Positions 46,740-59,773 of a DNA stretch of 64,000 nucleotides are shown here, one piece after another. The stretch is from assembly GCF_012273895.1 (NCBI RefSeq), contig NC_052118.1:8271164-8335163 (forward strand), in the 5' to 3' direction. Every line of letters begins with the position of its first letter. Position 1 is the first letter of the stretch. The DNA comes from Zerene cesonia. Taxonomy: Eukaryota; Arthropoda; Insecta; Lepidoptera; Pieridae. The notes under the pieces were generated by a model. That model ran no database searches and was not told where the DNA came from. It worked only from the letters and a program-made list of their open reading frames with translations. The translations under genes and the position numbers were made by a program.

Positions 46740-48880
46740 TCCTCGAATAAAGTAATAACGGAATTAGCTTAAAGACAAAAATCGTTGTTAATGAGATAAA
46801 CAGAGATTTTTGTATATTATACTCTTAGTATGCAAAAAGTATAAGTTTTTATTACAAAAAGAGTTCTTGAAATTGTCAACAACAGCATTATTTATAACCT
46901 AAATTAAAGAAAAACGCATAGGTAAGGTAAGAAGAGATTGTTTGATGATTTTCTCTCTCTTCTGTTACAATATTTTACAATTATTTACGCATCTAACTAC
47001 CTTATTAATTTTCACAATTGGGGAACAAAGTATGGCATAACAAATTTCTTTTATAACGATTCTCTATTAGAGTATTATAATATTTATAATGAATCGGGAA
47101 TCGTATCTCTTAACTAAATCTATGAAGATTAAGATAGTTATAAATATTGTTTATAATCAATTTTCTTTATTCCAATACGTATAATTTATATTTTCATTAA
47201 ATTACAACAGAAAAATATTAGAAGAGATGTGTTTTAACATTCGCTTTAGAAAATTTGTTGAAGAATACATTACTCTAAAGTCGTTAAGATAAGAACGCGA
47301 TTCGTGAATAATTTTCAACGAATATATGAATTTCAAATTGTTTCATTCATTATGGACCTTATGCTTTATGCATTTAATTTATATAATTCAACAAAATTCT
47401 ATAAGGTTGGCAGGCAACTTAATAAATGATTAAAAGGTTAATGGTATTTATTACGATAAAGTATTTGTAACACTAAATAAATCTGTATCTGGAACTATTG
47501 GACCGGTTTGAAAAAATTTACACCTTTGGATATGTACTTGAGCGTATAGACAATAAACTTACTACATGTAAAGCCGGGGCGAAGCGCTAGCCCCGCTAGT
47601 AGTAGCATATGTAAAAAGTTTACCTTTATATTATCCAATTATAGGATATTAATTTTATTTACGGTACATATGACTAAAATTACATATAAGTAGGTATGTG
47701 TATATAAGTACATATACCTACATATTATACGAATAAAGGCTCAAAAATCCCACAGATATATACAAAAACATCGCGTAAATTCGATTAGCAAGTCGCGTTT
47801 TTATAATTATACAAGTTCCCGCCTCGCTGTTTACGAAAACATTTAATATTGTTATCGTTTTCGCCATAGGTGTTGTGATTTATGGCATCCAATAATAAGG
47901 GGCAAAAATTTTGACAGCCACGTACTGAAAATAAACGAGCGAACTTGTTTACTCGGTTTTAATGGAAAGATTTTCATTTCAGATCACGATATTTTGTAAG
48001 AAAACTTCTTAATATTTAATTATTTCCGTAACAATTTTGGGTGTTTGGTATTTACATAATTATAGCTGATTTTCTAACTGTCTTCAAAAACGGAGGATGT
48101 TCTCAATAATATCTATTTAAACGTATTTTTTAGTGTCACCTCACAACATTTTACTGGGTGATTATGCTACATTTTTTTTTATTTCAAAGATGGCGCCTGT
48201 CATGTGGTTTTATTTAAATTTGTTCTCGTACTGACAATTTGAAGGCGACAATGGACCAGTCACTCACTATATAGAATACACGTTTACCGATACATAAGCT
48301 ATATTTGTGCTCATAAATTATTTATATAATAATTAATTTCGGTGCAGTGTCATTCCAAACAAAACGTTATGAGGCCTCACTGTACTTACCGAAACAATAG
48401 AACTGCGATTCCATGTAATTGTACGCAATCAAGATTAGATAGGCTAATTAGCCATGCTAATGCTGAATAAACTATCAATATCAATTATACACAAATTATG
48501 TCTAAACATGTTAATTAAACTTCCGAACGAATTATTTGGCTTTACATAGCATCGCGCTTATAGAATATATAATAATTTGAATAGCAATTGACAAATCTGT
48601 ATTCAAGACTCGAAGGAATTAAGTAAGTTTACGTGTTGTTAATGGGGCAATTATGTGATAACTATAGTATTAAGAATTGTTGGAGAACTAAGCGTAATGA
48701 ACTAGCGTGCATGCAAGAACGTAAGTCTGGAAATATATGTATGTATGTATGTGGCAATTTGGAAGGAATAAATTTTTAGGTGTAATCACAGAAACTCCGA
48801 TGAGATTCAAAGCCATAAACATATAGTTTCATGTGTATATTGAAGTTTTAAATAAATCTATCATCGGATACTCTCGTATT
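46740..48880. other. Intergenic DNA without recognised genes
   Basis: A decayed Helitron-like end (GTAAAGCCGGGGCGAAGCGC, then TAG) lies at about 47480-47600. The block 48350-48560 contains several TAATTA-type homeodomain cores and may be regulatory (inference). A (TATG)n tract is near 48737-48752. Confidence 0.45.
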
Positions 48881-48883
48881 AGT

Positions 48884-49082
48884 GACTAGCTTTCCTCCCG
48901 CGACTTCGCCCTCGTTGGTAAGGGGAAATACGGTCTCGGGGATTTCTCCACATAGTTCTTCCCGTGGGATCTCCGCAATAAAAATATCCTTTCTCAAGCT
49001 TTAAATTATCTTTGTACTAAATTTAATTCAAAGTGGTTGAATGGTTAAAGCGAGATGAGACAGACAGAGAAAGTTACACATT
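48884..49082 (-). repeat. Helitron-like element of the CCGCGACTTCG type
   Basis: Starts ACTAGCTTTCCTCCCGCGAC, then TTCGCCCTCG, TTTGTACTAAATTTAATTCA and GAGACAGACAGAGAAAGTTA. This is the layout of a widespread lepidopteran Helitron-like family. It lies directly beside the copy at 49093. Confidence 0.6.
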
Positions 49083-49092
49083 TGTAATCCTA

Positions 49093-49293
49093 TCCTATTA
49101 ATATTCTAAATTCAGAAGTTGGTAAGGATGTGTTTGTGTGTGTTTGTTGCACTTTCACGCAAAAATAACTGAACCGATTGCAATGAAATTTGTTACGTAG
49201 ACAGACAACTGGAATAACATATAGACAACTTTTTATCCCGATATTCATTCGGGATACGGACTGTACGCGGGTGAAACCACGGGGCGCAGCTAG
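49093..49293 (+). mobile_element. Non-autonomous Helitron-like element, 200-bp family, copy 6
   Basis: TCCTATTAATATTCTAAATT to GGGGCGCAGCTAG, 201 bp, flanked by A and T. The hairpin is CGCGGGTGAAACCACG with one changed base. The minus frame at 49090-49317 is a by-product. Confidence 0.88.
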
Positions 49294-50654
49294 TATTACT
49301 ATAGATTCAAGTGACACAGAGAGTTATATATTTATAATATTACTATAGATTCAAGTTATATCCAGAATATTTAGAACAATGTATAACCAATCGTCTAACA
49401 ACAGTTAAACGTTCGTGACAAATGAAATGAAACGTCCTGAAACAATATCACGTTTGGCTTTTTTTCTTCGTAGCAGGAAGATTTTTCTATTTTCCAGTGT
49501 CAAGTATACACGTTTGCCTTCCTCTTGTTGTTAAGAGTGTTTCTACCTCGCATTGTTCTCTAACCGGGCATCAGCGCTCGTAGTGACCGAGTGATTTCAC
49601 ATCATACCTAGTAGCTTCATTTTTAATATTCATGAATGTTCATTGACTAGTTCCGAGGCTCCAGTTGGACATTATGAAGGTCCATAGCAGCTATTACTAT
49701 GCAAATTGGAATTCTGTGCGTATGACACATTCGATATTGTTGTTGATTACGTACAACACTGATCTAATCGACGCGAAATTGAAGTCGCTTTATGATGTAC
49801 TGGTTTACGAGTTTAATAATAATATAGTATAGTAATTGGGGCTGTAATGTGGAGTAAGTTTGAGGAGAATTGAATGGCTTTGAATTGTGATTATTGCAGA
49901 TGAGATTGAGCTATTTATAAATTTGAAACGCTACGTAGGTATAGACTACTTTAAAGGCTTATTATATGACGAGTAATCGAGTTTATCCTATTACTTTTCT
50001 AATTTTTAAATCGATTATCGATTTGTACTTATTAAAATGAATAATTTCAACTTTTGAGCATAATTGAAGGAGTTTTTGCTCGAAAAAACATCATAAATTA
50101 AAAGAGGCTGAGTAAATTTACTTTTATGATAGTTTAAAATATATCCCTATGTACAATTAAAAGAAACAATATGGACTGCTACTCTTGGATGTTCCAGCTG
50201 CATATATTAAAACAGATGACTATCACTGAAATCTTTACATTAATTGGCCCCAATATACCTATTTATATTAACGTTAAACGTTTAAAAAGTTATGTTCTGA
50301 TTCTGTCTGTAAGATAATTTTCTACTGCTATACAATTATTAGCTTCTTATGAACCCTTTAAACGTATTTTAAAGCATATAATTTCAGCACATTATAGACA
50401 CTGCTAACTGCATTATAAAGTTGGTGTAATTGTCAACATTAAGAACCTTTTTAAGGGAGTGTACCCCTGGTCCGATTTGAAAAATTCTTACAAACCCAAA
50501 CTCAAACATTTATTCATTCAACTAGACTTCCTATAGAAGCATTTTTGAAACGTAGTGTTTTTTCTGATAGTGAGTATTATTCATCTTAATATTTTCCATC
50601 CCATGTTATGTTTTCTTAGAACAGGATTACCCTATTTCTGTACTAATCAAATTA

Positions 50655-50795
50655 TCACACTAATATTATAAATGTGAAAGTTTGTTTGTTTGAATGTTTT
50701 AGACTTGGGTGAGGTAATACATTTTATCGTGATTAATTGTCCCTTGGGATAAAACAGGAATCTTGATATCCAGGCGGAGCCGGGACGAGCGTCTT
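50655..50795 (+). repeat. Helitron-like element, third subfamily, internally deleted
   Basis: TCACACTAATATTATAAATG at the start, TATCCAGGCGGAGCCGGGAC near the end. It is shorter than 28587-28794 because the middle is missing. A second Helitron-like end, TATAACGGGCAAAGCCGGGG, lies nearby at about 50896-50915. The 134-codon minus frame at 50647-51051 is made of these repeats. Confidence 0.6.
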
Positions 50796-51059
50796 GTATT
50801 AAACAGGGGAAAGATTTGTAAGTATATTTGAAATATTTAAAAAAACTACTCCACCGCTTCAATATTCTTTGGTAATGATATAGGCTATGTATGTATAACG
50901 GGCAAAGCCGGGGTGAACAGGTAATATCTTCTAATGGAGATCTCTGTATAATCTGTATTTCGTATAGATTGTATGAGAAATGCGCAAACATTAGACGTTT
51001 CAAGTAACAGTATGACTCCATACTGTTCCCCTTGGCATTTACAATGTTCATATCAGTTT

Positions 51060-52960
51060 TACAATATTATTATCAGTTGAAATTATTATCAATATACTTA
51101 TTTATTTTTCTTTATTATCTGGGCCCCAAGAGGCCCCAAAAAAGTTACCTATCTAAAGTCTAAATCTAGAACTAACGGGAGACTAGTAAAGTACCTTTAC
51201 GAAAACAACGATCACTCAGCAATCACGCCATATTTTTTAAATATCGTTCGATTGATCATAGTCAATGAATTAATCAGGTTAAAAGACCCCATAAAGCTTT
51301 TTCGATACAGCATCACTTAAATTATATAGGTCAAATTCTATCCTCAAATTATTATCGCAATTTAAATCAACGATAGCATGCGCCGAACCAAAATATGAAT
51401 GATAAAGTGTTTTTCATTTCCAGTATCATTAAATTACCCGTTTGGTTATTGATAAAATTATAAATAATTACCGAAACGAACTTGCTATAATCAAAGTAAT
51501 GATATATTCCATATTAATATTTAAGTTAAATGTCACATATTCCGTCTATCATTACGTAATTGCGTTGGAACCGCTGAAAATTAGTGACGTTGACGCGAGT
51601 TGAGGTTGCTTTTTAATCAGCGCTGCAGCGAAACACAGATCATTAATAATGAGAAGTGATATAAAATCGCAAAGCGACACATTCGCTGTTTTATGTTTGA
51701 GACACGAGTGTAGGTACTGCAGCGTGAGTATCCACTAGAGAACCTTTTATATTCTACACTTACGGTGTTTTTTTAATACCAGGAATAAATCTTAATTCAA
51801 CTTCATGTTTAGATTGAAAACTGTGCTATTTATGTCTAAATTAAGTACCGTTTAGGGTATCGTACCTGCAGTAAAACGACCCTATTACTGAGACTTCGTT
51901 ATCTATCTGGCCGTCTGTGATAATTTGATTCTAGATATTTCTGAGACTAAATATCTCTATAATAGTTAAATTATGAACAGTTAATAATTTAGTTGGGCGT
52001 CCAATTTACTTTGCAGTTGCTCTTTGCCTTAACACGCAGTGCCGCGAGTCCGACTCGCGCTTGACCGATTTTTTTACTGTATCTGTATTGTATAATTTTT
52101 TGTTATTTTCACATATAAGTGGAAATAAACTAGTTTATTTTCTTGTGTTACAAACACAAGAAAATACAACTACAGTTTTCTATGTTTTGTTGGACCCGAT
52201 CCTAATTTCCGAACGTTATATTTCATTGTCTTGTCATTGAAGAATTTCTCATCATTCTCCTGACATATCTTCTGGTATACTTAGTAGCTATAAAACGGAG
52301 TATTATTTGCTACTATAACTATTACTAGCATAATATATACAACTAATTTAAACTTAAAAATAGAAAAAAAGACATTATGCGTAGATACATATAAAGCCTT
52401 TTATTTCCTAAATAAAAAATCATATTATAGAGTCAATAAAATTTTGTAGCATTATATTTAATACATAATCATAGCAGTTCAAACACTATATTTCTCAGAT
52501 GTTACGATGCAGACAGAATACTAAGACAGTTCACTGATCTAGTTCGATTATCAAATCTTTCCAGCAAACCTCGATGTATCTTCTAATCTTGTCATATAAG
52601 AGATTATAGTAACTCATAATGAGTTCTAACAGTATAACTTAAGTGGATAATCATACAAAAACATTAATGTGTTTTTCAAAGAAATGGTTTAAATTGCGGC
52701 TCAATTTAAACAACTTAGTTGAATGGATTCTAAGAAGAGTGAATTGAAAACGGGGAAATGTTTATAAAATGATATGTCTCATTAGAGTGTTGGATTAATC
52801 TGCACATGCAAACAATATCGGACCGTATCCTTTTCCCCACCCTTCCCAGTGCATTATTTTTGTTTTAATATCCATCAGTTGCCCGCTATTATATATAAAA
52901 ATTTGCTTAGAGATATGCTAATAATATATGTCGCATAATACAGCATTTTTTTCTAATATA
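51060..52960. other. Intergenic DNA without recognised genes
   Basis: AT-rich with no exon seen. A 14-bp inverted repeat with a 3-nt loop is at 52136-52166. The word TATCCTTTTCCCCACCCTTCCC near 52827-52848 is a scrap of the A-tailed repeat. Confidence 0.5.
52136..52166. repeat. Inverted repeat, 14-bp arms, 3-nt loop
   Basis: TATTTTCTTGTGTT, loop ACA, then AACACAAGAAAATA; the arms are perfect reverse complements. AT-rich and possibly chance or a template-switch scar. Confidence 0.9.
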
Positions 52961-52974
52961 CAATACAAGACACA

Positions 52975-53127
52975 TTGCTCTACGTTTTGTCGGATTTCCA
53001 TGCTACTCTTTCTTGTCTTCAAAATATTTCTGTATCAAATTTCATCCAAAACAGTTCAGCGGTTTAGATGATAATTAGAAACAGAGAGACAGAGTTACTT
53101 TCGCATTTATAATGTTATTAAGTAGGG
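52975..53127 (-). repeat. Helitron-like fragment, CCAAATTTCATCC type
   Basis: TGTATCAAATTTCATCCAAA, ACAGTTCAGCGGTTTAGATG, AGAGAGACAGAGTTACTTTC and GCATTTATAATGTTATTAAG are the tail half of the same layout as 48884-49082. Confidence 0.6.
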
Positions 53128-53321
53128 ATTTATCTCTATATATTTTTTATATATTTATATACAGATTTTTCGATATTTTGCAATCATAAATATAGAATAA
53201 TAAAGAAGTATACCCTGATATGCTTTTGACATTTGTTCTTTATGTCTGATATTTTTGATTGATGGTAGTCGGGAGGCTATTTACCTTGAGAGAGTTGATT
53301 GACACAGTTTTTTTTTATATA

Positions 53322-53400
53322 ATGGGCAAACGAGATGATTATTCGCCTGTTAGTTCCGCTGTTAGGACCTGGTAGGGCCGCTGCAAATGTGTTGTCGCTT
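53322..53400 (-). repeat. A-tailed SINE-like repeat, tail-side scrap
   Basis: A T-run, then ATAATGGGCAAACGAGATGA, TTATTCGCCTGTTAGTTCC and GGTAGGGCCGCTGCAAATG. This resembles the tail side of the diverged copy at 18865. Confidence 0.4.
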
Positions 53401-54694
53401 AAATTTCATAAGGGTGTTACAGTTTTAACCTTTTATACGTATAAAGTATTAAAAAGTTATTATGCTGAGTCGAAATTGTTCATTAAAAATGAATTCTGGG
53501 TAGCCTCATATCAAGAGAAATTATCAAGAAGATTATAAGAGTGACGTTGTACATTACTACCTAACTTATACAAAACACAATGATACGGCACAGTAGTACC
53601 ACAGATACAACAAACAAAGTCTCATTGAACCGTATTTAAATGTAGAAGACGTGTAGTCAAGGTGACCTTAATTTCTCTTACGCATTCAGTTGCCACGCAC
53701 ACAAAAGAATCAGAGTCAACATTAAACATTTGTTCAACACATAGAAGGCAATTTCATTTCTGACGAACGCGGTTTTCGTTTGTGATCTAACTTTCCTCAT
53801 ATTTTATTAAAGGTTATCTTGACTTCGCAAGCCTAATGCCTACAATGTACATATTTTTATGGTCGAATTTGTATTTGGAAAGTTAATTTAAGACCGTTAC
53901 AAGCGAAGCATAGTGTTGATCGAGACTTCTAGAATATCTTATACAATAAGGTCACCTTTTAAGAGATGAGTTTCTCTTGGATTTTGAATATAGTACACCT
54001 AGACTTATATTAAAATGATTTACTGTAAGAGGGCTTCATGAGAAATAAATTATAACGAAAATCGTATGATTTATTAGCGTATAATAAATTAGATGTTGTT
54101 CTTTCAGCGATGAACCCATGTCGTCTGGCCCACGTTTATATGTTTAATAATATGAAATACAACTCACCAAAAATACTACAGCATTCTAAGGATTTACGTC
54201 GATAATTAGACGAGAATCAATAAATTAATTACACTCGTCGTGTGCTGTGACGTCACTATTCACCAGTCTCCTATCACGCGTGCTAATGGCTCCACCAATC
54301 ATTGCGGCCTATGTGATTTATGTTCAGGTAGATATTTCATACTGGATATATTTCATGTAATTTTCTGGTTGAAAGTCTATATATATCGTTGAATTTCAAG
54401 GAATCGGATTGTGTTAAAATACAAGACACCTCCAAGGGTTGCTTTTTAAATGAAATTAGCCTATGAATGATGAACCTTGGTCTTTTTGCGAAAGCGTAAC
54501 AGCCACATTGTGCTTTAAAATATTAGTATAGATGTGGTTCTTTATTATTTTCATGTCTCAATATTAAGAACGTCTTAGTTGAACAAGTGTTCAAGTTTGT
54601 GTTATTATTGTTTTACTATACTACACGTGTAGGACAGCGCGGAAGATGGCAGTCTTTTGTACGGTCTTCAACTTATAGAATTTACTATGCTAAT

Positions 54695-54850
54695 GCAAGC
54701 GGAGACAAAATACAGCCCCGGAGATTTTTCCGCATAGATTCCTATTCCGAAGGATTTTTGAGATAAAATTTATTTTACATATATTCTCGGGTCTTAAACT
54801 ATATCTGTACCAAATTTCATCTAAATCAGTTTAGGCGTGAAGAGGAGGGA
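54695..54850 (-). repeat. Helitron-like fragment, CCAAATTTCATC type
   Basis: GCGGAGACAAAATACAGCCC, CCGAAGGATTTTTGAGATAA and TCTGTACCAAATTTCATCTA. This is a diverged copy of the layout at 48884-49082. Confidence 0.5.
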
Positions 54851-54867
54851 CGGAGCTAATTTCCCAT

Positions 54868-54990
54868 TTAGAAGTACTGGAAAAGGTTAGGAAAAGGATA
54901 CGGACCTCCTCCTCGAACGAAATACAGAACTACTATTTAGCTCCAAACTCCGTGGAGGTAAGGTACCTTCCCCGGTCCGAGCAGAACCCA
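54868..54990 (-). repeat. A-tailed SINE-like repeat, head-side fragment
   Basis: GTACTGGAAAAGGTTAGGAA, AAGGATACGGACCTCC, CGAACGAAATACAGAACTAC, GGTACCTTCCCCGGTCCGAG. Ends are lost. Confidence 0.55.
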
Positions 54991-55540
54991 TTCAAAATAT
55001 ATTGGAGAACTTTAGTAGACAATCCAGAAGAAACCATAAATAAGCCATAGCCTGACATCTGTTGACACTTGGTTTAAGTATATTGATGTAATACAAAATT
55101 CTGTCAGCAAAGCTAATACAATCCCCTTCAGTTAACAAATCTCTTTTATTTCGATTCCAAAAGCTGTCAGTTACAATCGACTGTTTTTACTTGAGCTAAA
55201 AGGTGTTCTTTTATGAAAAATATTTCAAACAAACCAGTTATTGGATTATCTCGAAATCTTTGGGATAATAATGTCAATTTCTTTAGCAGCTTACGTAAGG
55301 CTCTTGTTTTTATCAAACTTAAATTATTATGGTACTGATATTTGGTATATATGGGGTATTGAAATCAATATATTTATAATATCTGTTCATTTGAATAACA
55401 TTGGAACATAAATAAAAACATATATATAAAAAGTTGAAATAAATCTCAATAATATAAAACAGATACCGAAATTGAAAACTTACCTACATATTAGCTTATG
55501 TCTGCTGGTTAGTGGGTGCAATTACAAACGTTTAGTTTAT

Positions 55541-55712
55541 ACTAGCTTATATCCGCGGGTTCGCACGTGTTAAATTCGAAGTAGTTTAACAGATGTTATT
55601 ATACATATAAACCTTCCTCTTGTACCACTCTGTCTATTGAAAGAACCCTATCAAAATCCGTTGGGTAGTTTTAAAGATTTAATCATACATAGGGACATAG
55701 GGACGGAGTGGT
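55541..55712 (-). repeat. Helitron-like element, decayed
   Basis: ACTAGCTTATATCCGCGGGT, then TCGCACGTGTTAAATTCGAA, CTATCAAAATCCGTTGGGTA and GGGACATAGGGACGG. The ACTAGC(T)...CGCGGGTTCGCACG start is the reverse complement of a CTAG terminus with a GC-rich subterminal part. Confidence 0.5.
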
Positions 55713-56703
55713 GATACCACACTTGGGTACAGAACAGAATTAGGCCAAAAAAAAAAATTCACACGTCAATTGATCTCGGAGTCTGGTGGGTTATAAAGAG
55801 CGTGTTCCAATGTAGAGCAGTGTAGTGAGAGCTCTTATATGTAACTCTGGCTTGGGCTTTAAATAAAAAGAATTGTTAATTCAGTGATTTATTGTACCTT
55901 TTAAAAGAACGTGTAAGTGTACGTAGCAGATAGTCGTATAAATAGTCCAATTATGCTTCTGAGCAAGTCCAAATTATGGTTAAAATATTGTTGATAATAT
56001 AGTCATATTGACTATAAGACGCGGTCCTTTAACGTAATATGACGTGTTTGCTCATTTCCCTTCTCTTCGTCGCGTGAAAAATTTGCAATAAAATATTTTC
56101 CTTTTCAAAAGAAGCGTTCCGAAGCGTTCTAAAATATTGAATTTGGACGAGAAAATTATGTGAAATAGTTCAATATTTCCCAGCAGAAACGACCGGGATC
56201 AGCGAAAAGCACCTCGGATTTTCTCTAAGTTGAACTTTCTTAAAACTATAGCTTCGAAAATAGGTTAGGGATAAAATAGTTTAACAAACACGATGGACGC
56301 GGGAGACGTAAATCATAGACAATCTTTGTTTACGAGTTAAGATAAGTATTTTGTAGCAAGTTTTCTCCGCTGACGTAGGTACCTTATGAGTTTTTCGACT
56401 ATGATATTTCTATTGTTTGTCTTTTAGTATTACTGTTATTGTCAATTGACTAATGTCCTTTAATAAGAAGAAACAATAAAGCTTACAAAGGAAGAGAAGA
56501 AATTATTAATCAGGAACATATTCTATGATATTTTTCTTGATATTCACGAGAAATATGTAAGACGTCGATCTTGCTAAAGACATGAGAAAGGATACAGGTA
56601 TATAGTGTTAGTACACCGAAATCTGTTTTTCATGAAAAATTAAATTTTCTCATCTTAGAATATGTTAAATATGAATAATATTTTCTATATGATTGTATGT
56701 GGT

Positions 56704-57032
56704 AGTTGAGCACGCTAAGGCACGAATTGTGCCAGCTCACACCGGGGAAGTACCACAACCCCACAGAAGATCGGCGTGAAATAGCTTTCTATGTTTCTTT
56801 CGGTGAGTGGGGGAGCTAGAGTCCCATATCCTTTTCCTTACCCTTCCCAGTCCTTTCCTTTATTCCTCTCGCCAATCCTTTCTTAATGCCTTCCCAATTT
56901 AAAGTCGGCAATCCATTTGTAGAAGCGTAAGGTCTGCAATGGACCTTATGCCTCTCCAAATGTTCATGGGCAGTGATAGCGTTTACCACCAGGCGTCCCA
57001 CCAGCTCTATTGCTGACTGTGATATAAAAAAA
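56704..57032 (+). repeat. A-tailed SINE-like repeat, best full-length copy in sense orientation
   Basis: In order: GTTGAGCACGCTAAGGCACG, CAGCTCACACCGGGGAAGTA, TCGGCGTGAAATAGC, TCGGTGAGTGGGGGAGC, TATCCTTTTCCTTACCCTTC, AATTTAAAGTCGGCAATCCA, GGTCTGCAATGGACCTTATG, CCAAATGTTCATGGGCAGTG, CCACCAGCTCTATTGCTGAC, then an A-rich tail (GATATAAAAAAATA). This copy shows that the family ends in an A-rich tail on this strand, as expected of a retroposon. No tRNA-like promoter box was recognised in the head. The 61-codon minus frame at 56816-57001 is the antisense of the repeat. Confidence 0.75.
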
Positions 57033-57655
57033 TATATGATACAATGTTCAGTGCCTCAACCCCGATGTCAGATAAAATTATTCTAACAGCTGAAGACTGA
57101 TGGGGTACCTACTTGCTTTATCTAAAAATATAATTATGCATTAGTTCACCTCTTTCATAATATGTGAGGTAGTTTTTAGTATGGTATAGGTTTCTTAAAG
57201 GGAGATTTAAACAATATTTAAGAATTTCCTATAATTTAGTGATTTTACCTTCAGAAATTCCTTTCAAACGTACTTCGTGTAATTAAACTTATTTGGGTAT
57301 TAAAGTTTCAAATTTTCAAAACAGTAAGTAATATTAAACAGTCAAAATACACACAAATCATCTAAAAAACCATCACTTATTAAATGTAAAGTCTAAAAGT
57401 AAACTAATTACGCATTGTACATTTTATACGTCGGCAAATGCGAAAATTCTATACAATTTTTGCAACAATAAAAACCGCTTCCTCCATAATGACGAGCCGC
57501 ACGCCTGCGGTTATGTACCACATACTGGAATTGAATACAGTATTTTCTATGGACTTGTGTTGACTTTTTACATAACTAACATGCTTTTGAAGGCATTATT
57601 TAGATGTGATGTATTCTTTCGCATTGTTTAAAATCATAATTATACTATTCACATT

Positions 57656-57740
57656 TTTAACCGACTTGAAAAAAAGGATAATCCATTCGACTGTTTTTTT
57701 TGTGTTTGTAATGATTTCGTCGATTTTTATAATTTGTTTT
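57656..57740 (+). repeat. Repeat with ACCGACTTC-type terminus
   Basis: TTTTTAACCGACTTGAAAAA, then AGGATAATCCATTCGACTGT. It matches the terminus of 23510-23632. The frame at 57606-57845 spans it and is not a gene. Confidence 0.5.
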
Positions 57741-57777
57741 TATTTCAAAGCTGTTTTTTCTTATCTTTCTAGTAAGC

Positions 57778-58000
57778 GGTCTGGTCGATTGCAGACCTTA
57801 CGCCTCTACTTTAAATTGAATAGGGATTTAGAAAGGATTGACTAGAGGATCAAAGGAAAGGACTGGGAGGGTGAGGGAAAGGAAATGGGCCTCCAGCTCC
57901 CCCACTCACCGTATGAAACACAATAATATGTTAATATTTAACGCCGGTCAGAAGACCGGGTGTGGTACTTCCCCGGTGCGAGCTTGCCCAATATAGTGTA
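57778..58000 (-). repeat. A-tailed SINE-like repeat, tail side deleted
   Basis: GGTCTGGTCGATTGCAGACC, GGACTGGGAGGGTGAGGGAA, CCAGCTCCCCCACTCACCG, GAAACACAATAATATG, GGTACTTCCCCGGTGCGAGC. The match ends at TGCCCAATATAG. Confidence 0.65.
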
Positions 58001-58082
58001 GCAAAGGACGTAATGCCTAATTACGGTGTAAACGTGTATATAACGATGTGTGGTGCGTTGTATTAATGTACTATGAGCTATA

Positions 58083-58261
58083 TCTAATATATAAAATTCT
58101 CGTGTCACAGTTTTCGTTGCCATACTCCTCCGAAACGGCTTGACCGATTTTAATGAAATTTTTTGTGCTTATCCGGTATCTATGAGAAACGGCCAACATC
58201 TATTTTTCATACCCCTAAATGATAAGAGTAAGGCAGAACAGCGATTGCCGGGTGCAGCTAG
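58083..58261 (+). mobile_element. Helitron-like element, second subfamily, copy 2
   Basis: Begins TCTAATATATAAAATTCTCG after A, contains CTCCTCCGAAACGGCTTGAC, and ends CCGGGTGCAGCTAG before T (179 bp). It is a sister of 23222-23398. Confidence 0.8.
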
Positions 58262-59773
58262 TGATGTTATATAATATATCAGACAGCCGCTTATCATCTA
58301 AATTACATCCAAATCCGTCCAGCCGTGATAGAATAACAATAATAGACAAATATTTACTTTTAAACATTAAATTGAATCGTGTTGTTAGTGTTAATTTATA
58401 GATACATTTTTAAACTCTTTGAAATATTCATGAAACTAATGGGCACTCGCGTCAATGAGCGAGTATAAAAAGCTATTTTTCTTGAACCTGAATTTCATAG
58501 AAAGTGAATTTAGCGAATTTATTATATTCTAGCGCTAATAGTGCCTTTCAAATAGTGAATTTAAATGTTGAATTCATTATATAAAAAATTTTGATTTCTA
58601 TAATTTTTTTCATTTATTTACTTACTTGGTTTTTATGTATAACTAACTACAGCCTGCATTGAAAGCCCTTATATTTTGTATGCCCTTTTTTGTAAACAAT
58701 TAAGCTTATTCAATAATAACATTGGAAATTGGCGCATATATGTATTGGCTGTAGCCAATAACAAAGAGAAGAAAAAATAAAATACGAAAATACGTATTTT
58801 ATAATCGGTCATATACTAAACATTATCGTATTCTTTTATTTAAACTAGACAACTAATAAATATGCTTACTACCAGATTTTTATACATATATTATACAGTA
58901 TATACTTATATAATATAGTCTACAATCTTATAGACATTAGAAAAACGTCACGTTCAACATATTTTTTTTTTCTTTTCACTTTATACGATTATTTTATACG
59001 AGTATTTCGCCCTGGCTTCACTCTAAGTACATGCATAGCACTCAGAAATCAAATAGATATCCAACGATGAAATCATTTTTAAATTCCATTTTAATCAGTC
59101 AGTACTCTCTCTCGCTAACTCATCAATTCTATCATGAGTGCCTATAAACGATGTTATGGATAGCGACGATTTATTATTTTATACACGTACTTCGAAATCT
59201 CGAAAATATTTATTCAAGTTAGGACCACGTCACTGAGTTTTCTATATATTTTCAATTTACGCAATGTTCCAACGTCGTAAAACAAGCAGTGGCTAGATAG
59301 CAAAGTTTCGTACGGACTGATAACAACCTAATTTATACCTTTGGTCCAAAACTCTGGAACGCCGAGGGTTGTGGTTTTTTCAAAGTTACCTTATCTATCG
59401 AGATGTCGCGATACTGGGTTTTATGGCTGCGACTTCTTGAGATGCGTTTTAGTACTCGCAATGTTTGTTTTCATTGAGAGAATTGAGACAAATACCCGTC
59501 ATGAAGATGCCTTCTAACTGTCTGATGATGACTAAATTTAGATTGAGGTATGGTTTTTCGTTGACATAAAATAATGATTGTTTTGTTTTTGGACTAAACA
59601 ATATTTGTGTCCTTCATTTGTTGTTGCTAAGTGTCGAAAAAATTAAACGAATATCTCTTATAAACATCACGAATAACAAGGAAAAACAGAACGTTTAGTT
59701 TGTTAGTAACATGTTTTGTCTTTAAATTGAAATATGAATTCTCACATATGTAGCAGGATATTGTATACTATAC
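58262..59773. other. Intergenic DNA without recognised genes
   Basis: AT-rich, with TA-rich stretches near 58880-58920. No exon or RNA gene seen. Confidence 0.5.

Noticed and set aside
50647..51051. 134-codon minus-strand open frame
   Set aside because: It is built from Helitron-like repeat ends and AT-rich DNA and has no recognised protein family.
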